This document shows positions 36,101 to 50,300 of a stretch of DNA of 64,000 nt, piece by piece; within the stretch, counting starts at the first letter, position 1; every line of letters starts with the position of its first letter. The notes below the pieces were generated by a model. It made no database searches. It was not told the origin of the DNA and saw nothing but the letters and a program-made list of their open reading frames with translations. Made by a program: the position numbers and the translations under genes. Source of the stretch: Talpa occidentalis (Eukaryota; Chordata; Mammalia; Eulipotyphla; Talpidae); the NCBI RefSeq assembly GCF_014898055.3, contig NW_023603184.1, positions 107,932,615-107,996,614 of the forward strand. The letters run 5' to 3'.

Positions 36101-38247
36101 CTCACCTGCACATTCTAATAGGAAAGCTTCAGTTCTTATCTAATCACTTGTGTTCATATTTTTAAAGGAACCGAGGGCCATGTTGCTTGAATGTGGAATC
36201 ATTGTTCATGCAGCTGTTGCTAACTTTAGTTAGCTTGTCAACAATGGGGAGTGGTGGAGATGGTTAAGACAACTGCTCAATTTGAGCACATAACTGAAAA
36301 AGAAAACATGCAAAGCTTGGAGCAAAGGAAAGTTTACACTACTGGAATTTTTTTTCATGTTATAATTCATAGTAACAGATTTTGTGAAAGTTGTAGTAAA
36401 ATCAGGAGAAAGATCTTTTTTTTCTAATGTGATTTTCCTATCTTTCCACTTGCTTAGCTCCTCTATGTTTGCTATGGAATAAACAGACTCAGTTACTATA
36501 GCTATCATTTGAAAAAAAATATTAAGACTGTAAGATTGTAGTTCTTTTGAAACTAGCAGAAGGAATAGTTCCCAGGGAGCAGAAAGCCTCTCTCAGGGTT
36601 AGGAACGAACAACCTTCTTTGAAAAGCAGCAGGAAAGGAAACTGATGACAGTGAGGTTGGCTTGCTATTTTTAGTCTTGACAGAACTGGTTGAGGCAACT
36701 TTGGCACAAGAATGTATTATTTGTAAGTCTTGGCTGGCAAGGCCTATTTATGCGAGGGACACAGGGCATTTTAAAACTGAGGAAATGCATTTAAAATGAA
36801 AGCCTTTCATTAAAACTGGGTCACATGCTTGGCCAGATGCAAAAACACACAACAAGTCCTGAATTTTCATTTCTCTTAATGTCCACTTCATGAGTTTCAT
36901 TTCTTGCCCACCATTTTTCCTACTCTGAAAAAAAAAAAAAAGCTTTCTGACACTCATTTTCAGTAACAGAAAGCTGCAGTTGTTATCACCTCCTGGGAAA
37001 GCTTCCATTTGAAATGAAGGAACCCAAAGATTCATAATTTAACCCAGATGATTTGCTACGATTATCAGTGGTAAAAAAAATTAAAGCTTAGTGCTGGTGA
37101 GCTTTTAGGACAAGACTTTCTTGGCCTCCTCCCATTCGGCAACCACATGGTTGTTCTCTGCTTAAGGCCAGTCTTGGAGCAGCAGGAAGTTGGGCAGCTT
37201 GAAAAGAGAAGACAGTTGCTCTTTTTTAAATTATAGGTGGCAGCATTTCTCAGTAGAAGGTATTTAACTCACTCTGCAAGTTTGTGTGTTTATAATATAT
37301 TTAAGTTTGATTTTCTGGACATGATAATTATGATTTCAAATTTCAGTTCTTATATTCTTCAGGCAAAAGTATCTTTTGCAAATGTTCAACACCAGACTTT
37401 TAACCCCATGGGATGGGCATTTTCAGAATAAATTCTAATTGTTCTCATCTTCTCACACATACCATCCAAAAGGACCCACAGAGAGGGTTAAGGACCCAAT
37501 AACGATCAGCTATGACTGTGAAGTTCCATGGGCTTTCATTTGCCTTGAACACTGTTTCCCAAGGACTGTGATACTGTTATGACCTTTCACATAGTAGTCA
37601 TCACTAAATATATTAGCTGAATGACAAGGAACTAGTCTTTTTTTTTTTTTAAGATTTATTTATTCATATAAGCACTGGGTACAGTCAGAAGCGCAAGAGG
37701 GTAACAGAATTCACCAGAGCCAGAGCAGGAGCAGAACAGGCAGAAGGACCGAAATACACTGCTGAGGGGAGCAGCGGGTGTGGCAGGAGAGGTCTGCACA
37801 CCATGTTGGACCCTCGCCCAGTGGCCGGGGATTGAACCGGTGCTACAGAGGCTGCGGGCAGCTTCACAGCCCAGCGCTCAACCACTGCGCCACCGGGGAG
37901 GCCCCCTTTTTTAACGATGAAATGGGGTTATCAATCTGGGAAATACCTGTACTACATCATGGTGCTACTTCCATGGTGTAGTTTTGCACTCTTTTTCTGC
38001 TTCCTTTCTTGCCAGCCTGTGGTTGTCAAGGTCATTGTGTCATTGTGTGAATGACAAAGCACTATACAATGTCAAGAGGTTTAATTTGAATAACTTAGTG
38101 TTTGTGTGCTGCAGCAGCACCATTCCTCTGTTGCAATTTATTGCTTCTAATCTGCCTTGTTTCCCTGGAATTCAGATAACAGACTTCTCCAAGTTGACCA
38201 AGGAATTTGCTTGACTGGAACGCAAAAACACAAGACTAATGTATGGA

Positions 38248-38301
<54 letters not shown>

Positions 38302-41300
38302 CCTTTTTTGCTTCCTTCTTGATGAGTAAGACATTGCCACAGTGTAAAAACTTCTCACTGAAATAGTTATATGAAAACTTCTATTTGCAAAACTTATTTT
38401 GAGAAAATGGATTCCAACCCGATTCTGTCATTACTATTCTTTTCAGCAAAGTAATTGCTTGTGACCCGTAATGAGACTCCAGTTACAAATTTCCATTAAC
38501 ATCATATAAATGTAAAGATAATTTTTTGGGTCAGGTTGCAAGAAGAAAACATGCTCAACATTAACTCATTATATTTCTAAATGAAGATGTGTAAGGAATG
38601 AGTAAATAGTAATGTTCTGTCATGTAATACAGCAGAGAATGTCTATAGTGTTTTGTATTAACAATTTATTTATATTTCCAGGCAAGAAAATATGCAGCAA
38701 AATCAATATTCATGCATACAAATGTATCTTCATGAGAAATGGATGGAAAATAACACAGAAGCTGGCAGTCTGAGGCTTTGTTTTCAGTAGGTAAACATGG
38801 AGAAAATCAGGTTTTACAATTTCCTTTGCTTTTCATGGTGTATGAAATTAGAAAATAATATTTTACCCAATATAATTAAGGCCCCAAACCATGGTTCTTT
38901 GTTTCTAAGGAATGCCACACCACAAAATCACATTTGGATAAAAAATGACTTTAAAAACATCACTTTGGGGGCCTCCCTGGTGGTACAGGTGGTTGAGCTC
39001 AGCGCTCTGAAGCTGTCCGCAGCCTCTGCAGTGCTGGTTCGATCCCCGCCAGCCTTGGAGCAACCCACATGGTGAGTAGACCTCTCCTGTCTCGCCTGCT
39101 GCTCCCCTCAGCAGTGCATTTCATCAGTCTGCCTGTTCTGTTCCCCACTCTGCCTGTAAATCCTCTCACCCTCCCTTGCATATGGCCTGTACCCCGGCTC
39201 TTGTATAAATAAAATAAATCTTTAAAAAAAAATCTCTTTGCCTTGAGGAGCTGAGTCCTTTTCTAAGGGCCTTTAGAATCTTATGTTAGTCATGGCATTG
39301 TCAGGATAACCAACTGAACTGTGCTACATTATCAGACCATGCAAATAGTGTATAAAATAAGCAAACAATAAGCAAAGAAGAGGAAAGCATGGAAAAAGGA
39401 TACATTTAACATCAGACCATACAGTGGTTGAATGGGCTAAAATATTAGGTGACATTTGTGTCGGTGTCCAATAAAGCCTTTGGCCCAAACTAAAAATAAC
39501 AATAATGATAGGTGTATGTGTCAAATATTATTACCACTTGGAATCTGGCCATCTGTTTGTTTTCTGATATTCACACTACAAACTAGAACACACATATCTC
39601 AATTTTACTAAAAGGCACTGAAAAATATTCATTTTGGGAAAAAGATAAATACAGGATGGTTTCCCTTATGAGCATGATAGGAAAACCAAACAAAGGATCA
39701 GAAAAAAAGACAAAATTTGCAAACTGACCATAGACCAAAGATTCAAGACCTTTGCTATCCTGAGGCATACAGCAGGGGAGGGAAAGGAGAGGGAAGAGCA
39801 CAAGGGACTGTGGTGATGGGTGCCGGGTGCTACACCCGACTGCAGGGACTACACCAGAGGAGAGAAATCAAATCCTGTTCAAAAATTAACAACTATGTAA
39901 GGAAATAAATATAAAAAATAAGAACAGTATAAAAAATAAAAACAAAACAAAATCATGCCACTTTTTATTTAATTTCCCATTAAACTTATGGTAGGAAAGT
40001 CCAGGGTGCAGGTGCTACACGCTGACATGCCGGTAGTATCTCTACAAGAAAGGACAAGGGAAAAGGGACCACAATTTTTTCAAAGATCCTTTCTAAGTAA
40101 AACTGTAATTTCCATCAACAATTAGTTGAATTTGAAGTAAAAGCAAATGAGAAGGACAACTCAGTTAATATTTAAGATCATGCTAAAGTGATATCTGACT
40201 CCAAAATAAAACTTGCATATATCTGGTTGCTTACTCCTGTAATAGAACAGACAATCCTAGGGCATCCCTACTATGACTGGAAGGGACATCTGTTATCCCC
40301 ACTGGCTGGTTTCCAGCACAGGCTCATCACGAGGCAGCCCTGTAAATAGAACCACTCTGGGAAGGGCCTGAACAAGGAGACCCAGGTCCATGAATACCAC
40401 AGCACCACGGCACTTAGGGAAATGGAAACCAAACCATGGGGAGCGGGGGTGGGGGTGGTAAGGGGTGGGGGGGGTCTGGGAAGATGAGGATGACCCTTAG
40501 CCTGCCCCACTAGTGCTTTCAGTAAATACAGAACTAAGCAGCACTGCAGAGGGATATTTTCAACAGGACAAAAATATCCAAAAAAAATATATATAATAAC
40601 AACTAAACAAAAGAAGAAAAGGAGGAGGAGGAGGGAAGAGAAGGCGGAAAAAGATAAAGAGAACTAGAGAGAAGAAGGAGCATGAGGACCAGGAGGAGGA
40701 GATGAAAGAGATAACTTTGGGGAAAGAATAATACAAAAAGTTGTTTCCCTGGCTGTAAAAATAACTTTTATAGCCTTGGGGAGAAGACGGCTTTCCTGAA
40801 GGTCATTTTCTTTAACAAGACCTGTACCAGACGTGAAAGAGGCTCTTCTATTCCATCCACACCAGGCTAAACTATGGGTTAAACCTTAACTGAGTTAACC
40901 AGTCTCTAACCCCAGAACAGAGTCTGAGCAGAAACTCTGTAGTCCTGTAGCCCACTGCTAAGTTAGAGATCCTTGTTGATGTTAGTTCTTGTTTCTCTCC
41001 TTTTGAAAGGCTCCAAGTGGCTTCTCACACTGTCTCCTCTCATTTTCTTTCCAGTCGCACTCCCTTCTTCACTTAACCGCAGTCTATAAAATTATGGCCC
41101 ACAGGAAATGGCACTTCAGAGCTAGGCCATCATTCAAGTGGAGTTATGTTTTAAACCATGCCTTAAAGTTGTTTGATAGTATTTGGTACTTGTTGGGTCT
41201 TATTGGATAAACTGGGCATAAACAGAATGTTCAAAAAGGCTTACTGCTTCCTTTCCTCCCCACTTCTCTCCTAATGAATGTGTGCTAGTGGATTCAGAAA

Positions 41301-44300
41301 TATTTTCTCTAAATGGAGACAAATCTGGAATTATATGTTTTGCTGCTGATTTCTAGTTAAGATTCAAGAACTTTGCTATCCTGATTTGTGTTTTCCCCTT
41401 AGAACAAGCAAGCTTTTGGATGGAAAATTTAGTTAGAGGAGGGCAGTGATGGTGATTCAGTAATGCCTGGGTCTAGGGTTTGGGTAGGATGGAAGGAGTG
41501 GAGGTGGAATCACAAGTGTGTGGGGTATGTGAACTTAGAAAACAACTTTCATCCACTATTTCTTTCTTTCTAAAAGATTTTTTGCTAGAAAAGTCACTTG
41601 GTGCACACAATTTAGCAACAAAAACCAAACAACCCAATCAAAAAATAGGTAAAAAATATAGACACTTCTCCAAAGGAGACATTCAGCTGACCTATAGGCA
41701 TGTGAAAAAATGTTTTACATCACTTCTTATAAGGAAAAAACATTTTCACTCCTGTGAGAATGGCCTATATAAAAAATGGAAATAACAAATGTTGATAAGG
41801 ATGTAGAGAAAAGGAACACTCTTCTGCTGTTGGTGGAAATGTAACTGGGTACAGACTCTATCTAGGGCAAGTGGTATGGAGATACCTTAAAAAAAATGGA
41901 AATACCATATGGTTCAGTAGTAGCACCGCTAGCTATTTGGTCAAAGAACATAAAAATTCTAACATGAAAAGACTTAATACACTTCTATGTTCATGGCAAC
42001 ATTATCCACAATAGCCAAGAATGGAAAAATTCTACATTCTTAACAACAGGTGATTGGATAAAGAAATCGTGGAACATGTATTCAATGAAATACTACTCAG
42101 CTATTTTAAAAAAATAAAATAGTGCCTTTGGGGACAAAATGGATGGATTTTGAGGTGATTATGCTAAGTGAAAAGAAGTCAGAAAGTAAAAGATGGATAC
42201 ACTCATTTGTAGAATATAAACACCAAAGAACACATTCTGGCAAAGCACAAAAAAATTCTTAGACTCTGAAAAATAAACTGGGTACAAGAGGGAATAGGGG
42301 GGAGGGAAGAGAGGTCAGGGAAGAAGGGTTTTGGTCTTTAGCACCGGAGCACTGGTGGAGGGTGAATGAAGTACGTGCACATATGGAGGTATGACAATGT
42401 ACCCCCAATGTTATATAGATATGTAAATGACTGACAAATTGATAAGACAAAAAAAAAACTAAAAAATAAAGCAATTCACTTTGGGTAAACATGAAACTAA
42501 TCACTAGACTTTGGTGAAAATACTTTGTAGCCTCTGAAGCAGAGTCTTCTCCAGGTCCCTCAGCACCCCTTCATCATGAGTCAGACACTTAAATAGAATC
42601 TCAGCAGGCTAGAACTGGTCACAACAGGATGGTGTCACCCTTTCTGCCCTGACAGTCTGTATCCACTCAATCAAATGACAGCTAGGAGGGCGGGGGGTGG
42701 GGAGCAAACAAAAAAACCATAATTCTACATTCTAGGGTTTTTGTACCCAGTGACAACATAACTAACTTCAACAAGTTTGGGAGTTGAAGTTTGCTCAAAC
42801 TTTCTGAGCCCCGAGGGCACTGCCTGTTGGATTAAAAGTCAGAGGTGAAAAGAAAATCTTCTGAGTCCATGTGGTGTGAGAGTGTGCACATGCCCAGTGT
42901 GGTATGTAGGGTCATAGCAGCTTTGTCAATGGCCCCTTTTGTCCTGCTGCCCCACCTCATTTATCTCGTCCCTCGTGGTGCAGTACCCCAAGCTGCAGGT
43001 CAGGGTCTGTTCATACTCCTCCACTTTAGCACGCCAGCTCATACTGTCCCCCTCCAGAATGTCCAGCTGTTGCTGCAGGCTCTTTGCAGAGACATTAGAG
43101 TAGTTCTAAAAGTGAAAGAGACATGAAGTTACAAAGGGAACCACTAACAAAAGCAGCTATGAGACGAGCATGCTATTTACTTGCATTATGAAACTCATAA
43201 ATGACATTTAAAAAAACAGGTTCCTGATTTATTTTATCTTAAGCATATTTGAATATAATGATTTCAGAAAGAAGCCAGACACCAACATGATGGGAAAGGC
43301 TAAATGTTACATTTCCGGTCTTGAAACTTCAGTTTCGAAGATTTGCTCATCATATCCAACTCCTCAGAGACACCATTCATTATAAGGCATAATTTTTACT
43401 TCAAAAGGCATAAAATATGCATTAGAAACATTTGGCTTCTGCACTCTAATTTTCCCGTCATCTTGCGCTTAACCTCAGGTTCATTATGCAAGTGCTCCAA
43501 TCTCCGCTCAGCACAGAGGGCTGCGGAGGCCAAGGCCACACTGGATGGAAGAATAATTTACATTATTTGTGCAAAATGAGACGTCTGACTTTTTTTCTTC
43601 CATTTTAACATAAATTTACTAATAATACAAAACTCTTTACAAAGAAAGCTCCTTCTTGATAGAAATAGATTTAAAAAATACTGTATGGTCAGTACATTCC
43701 ATATGGTGTAGTTATCTTAAATGAACTTTGAAATAAAATTGGCCATCATAACTTTATTGATGTTTTACATTTTGGATAGGATAAACATAATCTTTTGTCC
43801 CTTCCAATTAGGAATTTGAGAAGGCTTTTAAAGAAAATATCCAGAGCCCCCAAATATTATTTCTGAAAACTTGATCTGGAATATTTCCTCCTCTTTTAGG
43901 CTCCCCTAGTCAAGGGGTATAAAGCAGATTCGGTGACTGGGCGGCTCCATGTTGGCATTTTATGGACAAAGCAGTATTTCTGAGCCTCAGAGTCTTCGGC
44001 TGTTAAATGAGAATTCTGAGTTAAATGATCTCAAAGGTACACTCCAGATCTGAAATGCTTAAACAGCATTGCCCAACAGAAATATAGTATGGGCCACATA
44101 CATTAATATTTTCTACTAGCCATGTTAAAAAGCACAAAAAGGGGTGCAATTAATTTTCACATTGCTTACTTAACCAGATTATGTCCAAATATCATCCTTT
44201 TAACATGTAACCAAATAGTAAAAAAATTAATAAGTTTTTTCACAGTAGACTTAGAAATTCCGTGTGTATTTCACACTTACAGTACATCCCAGTTTTTGTT

Positions 44301-47300
44301 AAATTTCTATTAGAAATGTTTGATTTGTATTTAAATTTCATAGTTTAGAGTTTAAAATATAAATTCATATATCCAAGTTGGTTCCAGCATATTTAAAAGT
44401 TTTCCAATAACTACATTGTCAGCTTTTAAATTTAAATTAATTAAAATTAAATAAATTTAAAGTTTTATTCTTTAGTTGTACTACGCATATATCAAATGCA
44501 AAAAATACCAACTGCTATATTAGACAATACAGCGCTCTAATTTTTTTAAATTAGCATAACAGATGTATTAAACAAGACTTTTATAACCACATTTTCTTCT
44601 TTTTTTCTTTTCTATAATTGGTAGGAACTTGCCATAAATCACTATTCCAATGTTTTAATGTGTTTTTCATTTTTTTTAAAACACAAGGTCTTTTTAGGTT
44701 TTATATATATATATGTTCATTTTTTATTTTACATTATTTTTATTTTTCTCATTTTTCAATTTATTTATTTATTTTATTTTTCAATGTATTTATTTAGTTT
44801 TAACTGAGGTAACATTGGAGTACCCCTAGCAGGTATTACTCACCCATAGGCTACCACAGACCATTGTGCTTCCTTCCTCTTTGTTCTTTCTCCTCCCTGA
44901 ACCCCTCCTCACCTTGGTCCTGCAGTCTATAGTCAGCTATCAATTAATAGTCAGATAAAGACAAGCTGAAAAATAATATGTATTTTAAATTAACATATAC
45001 TGGGCAATCTTATTTCTTTCATGTTAGAGCCCAGTTCTCAGCTAGGATTAGGGGTGATGAAAATGATCTAATTTGCTTACAGATTGCTGCATCAATGAGA
45101 TGATGTCCCTTCCCAGGGAAAGGGCCAGTGTACGAAGGTGGTCCATTTGTATCTGCTTTTCCTGAGAGCGACTGAGGTGAATCTGGACCTTGTGAGCATT
45201 CTCCAGTTCCATTGGCTGTTCTAGAAACTCCAGTTCTCTTGATTTGATGAGAAATCCCAGCTGGAATTTAGGGCATTAACAGTTAACCTAAATTTCATTA
45301 TTATTTTAGGAAGGGAGGAAATTTTTTAAAAGTCTATTTCTTAAAACAAATTTTACTAGCTGGTCAAAATGCTATGAAGCCCATCTATAATTATTACTAT
45401 TATACCATACTGTATGTCAGTACAGTAAAATCAAAGGGCTAACACTATTAGTTCTATTAAAGAAAAAAACACTCTGATCATAGCCCAAAATTTTAGCAAG
45501 ATCTATGCCTGTAATCTAAGTAAATTCAGAGGTTATTTTTAAGGATATCAATACCTTTGCCTTTGCCATTAATATAGGCTAAAAGGTGAGAAGTTTCAGT
45601 AAAAAGGCAACAAACAAGCATTTGTTGAGCACTCCTTACACCTTATAATGTAAGGCACTTGAGACGCAAAAAAATTGAGTAAGTTTTCTTCCTTCAAAAA
45701 GCTGGTGAAAAAATGATCTATGTTTAAAAGTAATTAGGAATCAAGATGCTAAAAATGACAGTTGTTTGCAATAAGCAATGAGTATTCTAGGCACTTAAAA
45801 GAGAGAGAAATCACTCCAAGTAGATAGCACTGTTGGGAGTAGAGTTTAGAGAGTGGGAAAAAAAAAAAAAAGGACCTGAGATAATGATAGCTTGAGTCAC
45901 ACCTGCTGCCTTGGAGGGGCAAGGAAAAGTTCAGTTTGGCTAGAACATAAAGGAGAATAGGGAATGAGTTCCGGTTTATAGAAAGCTTCTTTTTTTTTTT
46001 TTTTTTTTTTTGTGGGACCCTCGCTGGCAGCTGGGGACGAACCAGCGCCACAGAGGCAGTGGGCAGCCTAGCACCCCAGTGCTCAAACACCAGGGGAGGC
46101 CCTATAGAAAGCTTCTTATGTCAGAATGAGCAATTTGGTCTTTATTTATTGCATGGCAATTTATTTTTAATTTTATAACTAAGGGTTCTCCAAACATCCA
46201 TAGCAATCCTTACCTTTTCCTTGACTTGGTGGAAATGAATTACTTTGTACAGGATATTATTGTAATCTTGGATTTTCTCTTTCTGTTTTTTGTGGAGGTA
46301 TATAAGGTCCTTCAATTGTTGAGATTTCTCTTTCACGGGAACTCCTTTGTCACTTAACTTTTCTGATTCTTTTATAATGTACTGAACCTCATTATTCAAT
46401 TGCTAAAAAGTTAAACGTAATGACAGAAACCAGCTTTTAGAGTTTTTTAAAATTTTGCAATTGAATACATGAAGATCTAAACAAACCATTCTCTAATTTA
46501 ATATTATTATGAACCACTCCCTTTGCACGTTCTCTCAAATCCAGGCATTATACTTGATGCTAGGGATATAACACTATATGCCCTATGCTCAGAAATTTAA
46601 AAAGTATATATTAGCAATGCAAACAGTATTTCATGGATGGTGACATGTAATGTATTTCTAAGGCCCACCAAATATTCTAGCGATCTGTTAAGTAATAATA
46701 AAATTATTTTATGAAGACAGAAGCATCTCTGATATAATAAAGGTAAGAATCAGGTGGTATAAGAACACATAGAGAAGACAAATTTAAAAATTTATTGGGG
46801 AATTATTAGTGCTTTGTGAGAAAAGAATAATCAGAATGGACCAACAGCACATGAACCCTCTGGCACCATAGATATACTGCTTTAAAAATAGTCACACTAG
46901 AATCCACAAAGAGCCACCACATGTAGGAAGGGACAAACCACCTTCCCTTTAATTCAGCACAGCCCAAGACAGCCCTTATCCCTGATAAGGATCATAGGAA
47001 TTCAGATCCTGGGGAGAACATGCAAAGGGTGGACAACTCAAAGAGGAAGCCACTATAATTTCATGATAAATGTGATAGAAATGATTTAGGCTAAGAGATA
47101 TTTTAAGAAAGAGTGACCTAATAGGTGTTCAAGTTGAAATTTAGCATGTGGGCACCAAATACGCACACATCACTGTGACATAGCACAAGAAGGTTGGCAA
47201 AGTTCCCTGATTTAGAGGCAAACACACACACACACCCTTATGCAGGTGCAGGGCACTCATGAAACTCAAGTAAGCATATAGCACAAGTTATTACCAAAAA

Positions 47301-50300
47301 ACCCTAGCATGTAGATTAGTAGAATTTTGATTTTGGAGGAAAGAGTTCACTTTAGGTTACAATGATGTATGCTTTTGTGATTATTTGGGGGCCAGGGGGT
47401 TGGTGGAGGGCAGTTAAATATTATGTCATCTAACTTAAAGGCACCTAAAGTAGATATACCCTAAGGGAACCTAAATCTAAACCTAAACCTAAATCTTTAA
47501 AGATTATGAGAATCTTTAAAGTCAGTACTTACAAATTCATGACAGAAAGTTATCTTAATTTTGCAGCTAAGAACAAGAATTCAGGCAGGAGGATAACATG
47601 ACTGGTGACATTTTTGACTGTTGTGTCAATGCAGGAGCAACGGGAGATGGGGGTATAGAAGGCATTGGAATTCTGAGCCTGGGAACATGACTCATGGTTT
47701 TATCTCTCTGAGAGGGGGAGTAGGAGAACACAGCATAATTCCTGGGCAGGTGGTAGGATCCTGGGTGCCAGAAGGTGGAGATAGTGACATCATAGAGGCA
47801 ATTTTAGGGGCAGAGGGCAGGAGACCATCCATGTCAGAGGTTATCCATCCTTGTTCTGAAATAACTCAACCTAAAATACATGTATATTCTTTGGAAAAAT
47901 AATCAGAGTTTATACTATAATAAATGCATTGATAAGGAAATAATCTAATAGAAATTAAGAAAATCTAAGATAAGGATATATTTAGGACATTTTGGAGCCT
48001 GAGTGTTTGTGTATCATGAAATACAGAACAGTATAGAAAATAAGAAAGAAAAATGTGTTTTTAAAGTGGCTTTGGACAAGCTGCTTTAAAAAACAGTAAT
48101 TTAGGGAGCCTCCCTGGTGGCGCAGTGGGTTGAGTGCAATGCTCTGAAGCTGTCTGCAGACTCTGCAGCATGGGTTCAATTCCAGGCTGCCCAGGGAGAT
48201 CCCCACATGGTGCTGCAGACCTCTCCTGTCTTGCCCACTGCTCCCCTCAGCAGTGTTTTTGGTCTTCTGCCTATTCTGCTCTTCACTCTGTCTCTAGTGA
48301 ATTCTCTCACCCTCCCGCACCTCTGGCCTGTACCCCAGTTCCTGTGTAAATAAACAAATCTTTTAAAAAATAGTAATTTACCAGTCTATTAAAATTTGTT
48401 AAGTAAGCCTCAAATGAAAAGTTAAAAAAAATACAAATGCAAATGGAGGATTTCAATCAAAAAGTAAAATAAAATAAAAATAAAAATACAGTTTTATCAC
48501 TTTAAAAAAACATTAAAAAATCTGTTTTTCCATTCATACAAGTATATCCATCTGTTTCCTTACCTGGAACTGAGACTTCATTTCATTCCATTTTCCCATT
48601 AGATTGAAAATGATCTGGACACTTTCTCCAAGGTTAAGTGCAGACACAGGCCAAAGTGCTTCTTGAAGCAGCTTTAAGTTGTGAGTAGTCTGAAATAAGC
48701 ATTGGGTAGTTATGGGTATGATTAACACCGGCTCATCCCTGTGATACCGTGAAGTGTCATCTGACTTTAATTCCCATGAAAACAAACAGTAGGGCCATTG
48801 AGTGCCAATCCACCAGTGAAAAGAGCACAGACTTGAGTTTCCTTGACCTTTTTTGGTTTTATTATGGCAAAATATACATAACAAAATTTATCATTTTAAC
48901 CATTTTTAAGTGTACAGTTCAGTGGAATTAAATACATTCAGATTGGTGAGCAGCTATTCCTATCATCCATCTCCAGAGATTTCCCATCCTCCCAAACAGA
49001 ATCTCTGTCCCCATTCAACACTTATTCTTCCTGCCTCTTCTCTTTGCCCCTAGTCTGCCTTCTCTCTCTTTGAATTTAACTGCTTTCGATACCTCCATCA
49101 ACTAAGTGGAGTCATACAATATTTATCTTTTTGTGTTTGACTTCTTTCACTAAATACAACTTTTACTTAGTATAAAGCTTTCATTTCATACATGTTCTAG
49201 CATGTATCAGAATTTCATTCCTTTTTAAGACAGAGAAACACCCACTGAATATCCTCTTACCTTTCTAAGTTGCTCTTTGAGGGCGCTCCATTGCTGTTTC
49301 ACAGGCTTGCTTTCAGAGGCTTTAAGTTTCCATGCTACCCAAATGCGACTGAGTTCTTCCCTTTCTGTCTTCCGCCTTTCCATAGTGTTCTCCACAACGT
49401 GCACTTCATTTGTCACATTTAGTATTTCATTCTCTTTAGCCTGTTAAATTCATAATCCATTTAATATCATTTATTTCTCAAGAAATTCAACATTTTTGCA
49501 TTCTTATTTTAGGAGCTAAAAGCTTTATCACAACCAAAGCAGAACATGGTTCTGATTGCTATAGAAGTCTGAATTGTTTGTTCAGGGGCACAACTGGACA
49601 CTCAGAACCCATATTCTTGCTTGGACATCAGGTCCTGAGTTTGTCAAGACTCCATTGGTATTGGAGTCCTATGGGCCTAGGTTTTGAGAGGTGACTAAAA
49701 GAGCAGAGGGCTATAGAAATGTTGAATTCAAAATTATATTAATGCATAAGTTTTGAAGTATATTTCATTTTTTCTTTTAATACATTCATTAGAAAATGTC
49801 AAAATCTCACTACCAGAGAATATGAGGGAGATGGATTGTTCTAGAGCTGTTTTTTCTTTTGAACTATTACCATCACATCTTTTACAATTATTTTATCTTT
49901 TTCTTGTGAATGGTTCCTCAAGTTACTTTTGTGAGAACTAAAATGTGCATTAATATATATCTCTGTATTTGTACCTCTATTGTACATGAGAATCATTCTT
50001 TTCAACTTCTATATATTCTGGTTTACTGATGTGAAATCCTCCAACCAGTGTTTTTAAACAAGGGGAAAATTCAATTGATGATAGAAGGGTAAGAGTGGCT
50101 GAAAAGTAAGACCAGGTGTTTTAATGTGCTAACATAAAAATATACAGAAGAATATCTGACTGGTAAGACAATATTTATATTTTTACTTTGATGTATTTTA
50201 AAGAGCCAATGTACTTAAATTTCAAAAATGGCAATTACAGCTATCTACAAATGAAGGGACCATTAAGATCATACTCAGAAGACTATCATAAATATGCACC

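Larger units (their letters stand above)
33552..42955 (-). other. CCDC141 intron w7-w8 (9.4 kb, longest in window)
   Basis: Contents: unassigned DNA (33552-35280), an old L1 end (35280-35430), a repeat-poor block (35820-37630), a SINE (37637-37905), (CA)n (38254-38298), a SINE (38967-39231), an L1-like end (39640-39955), a purine tract (40611-40710), old L1 (41585-42480). No extra exon was recognised. Confidence 0.7.

Noticed and set aside
43474..43540. A 67-nt exon-like stretch on the minus strand with acceptor cttccatccag and donor GAG followed by gttaag
   Set aside because: It needs phase 2 at its start, whereas w6 ends in phase 0. Direct splicing of w6 to w7 keeps the frame and gives a continuous helix, so this looks like a chance match.
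47465..47495. Telomere-like ctaaacctaaac run
   Set aside because: Only a few degenerate units. Not the vertebrate telomere repeat and too short to be an interstitial array.
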